A DNA stretch of 5,172 nucleotides from an uncultured Prevotella sp. (lineage in GTDB: Bacteria > Bacteroidota > Bacteroidia > Bacteroidales > Bacteroidaceae), in the NCBI GenBank assembly GCA_900557255.1, contig USSA01000191.1:1-5172 (forward strand), given 5' to 3'. Of the stretch, positions 5,097 through 5,172 are shown piece by piece. A program made the translations under genes and the position numbers. The number at the start of each line of letters is the position of its first letter. Position 1 is the stretch's first letter. The notes beneath the pieces are model-generated. The model ran no database searches and was not told where the DNA came from. It saw only the letters and a program-made list of their open reading frames with translations.

Positions 5097-5131
5097 GGGT
5101 GTGTCATAAGTCTGTGACGCACCCTTTTTTT
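5097..5131 (+). terminator. Strong intrinsic terminator
   Basis: GGGTGTGTCA (5097-5106) pairs with TGACGCACCC (5115-5124) along 10 bp with one G-T wobble, around an 8-nt loop, followed directly by TTTTTTT. It is oriented for rightward transcription, so it would end any transcript coming from the small ORF at 4699-4929 or from an unrecognised transcript in 4937-5096. That interval shows only a weak AGTTAG/CTAACT hairpin (4976-5001) and no gene. Nothing is seen in 5132-5172. Confidence 0.75.
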
Positions 5132-5172
5132 GTGTGTGTTTCTATATATTCTAGTTGAATCGTAGTCTTTCT

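Overview
The window looks like a chromosomal accessory stretch from a member of Bacteroidales, most likely Prevotellaceae (Prevotella/Segatella). The basis is the Bacteroidetes-type -7 promoter box (TAnnTTTG) upstream of genes, weak ribosome binding sites, low GC, and two AAA_14/DUF4143-type ATPases, a family strongly expanded in these genomes. The taxonomic call is an inference; no rRNA or marker gene is present.

Layout. Positions 1-132 are the last 43 codons of a major facilitator superfamily (MFS) transporter, followed by a short, apparently frameshifted coding remnant (about 134-303). Two minus-strand genes follow, 331-1614 and 1719-3014. They encode paralogous ATPases of about 430 residues with Walker A/B motifs, a winged-helix segment and a nuclease-fold-like C-terminal domain. 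Each has its own promoter, overlapped by a pair of palindromic sites. The site sequence is completely different for the two genes, but the two sites of each pair are exactly 33 bp apart in both cases. Self-regulation by each ATPase is an attractive but unproven explanation.

From about 3145 to 4009 there is no convincing gene. This stretch holds a nest of inverted and direct repeats (3230-3589) and a C-rich tract (3797-3843). A small Sec-exported acidic protein is encoded at 4010-4255, followed by an intrinsic terminator (4404-4444). A second structured repeat (4462-4640) follows, then a small unidentified ORF (4699-4929), then a strong intrinsic terminator (5097-5131).

The most unusual signal is a pair of related repeat elements, called E1 (3338-3527) and E2 (4462-4640) here. 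Both have long inverted arms (29 bp with 27 matches; 24 bp perfect) around a spacer of 132 or 131 bp. They share an AT-rich core that is 31/32 identical, yet the arms are unrelated in sequence between the two. Each element therefore has private but self-complementary ends around a common core. The arm sequence of E2 recurs as an inverted pair at the 3' end of the small ORF next to it. I cannot name a described element with this design, and no genome-wide search was possible.
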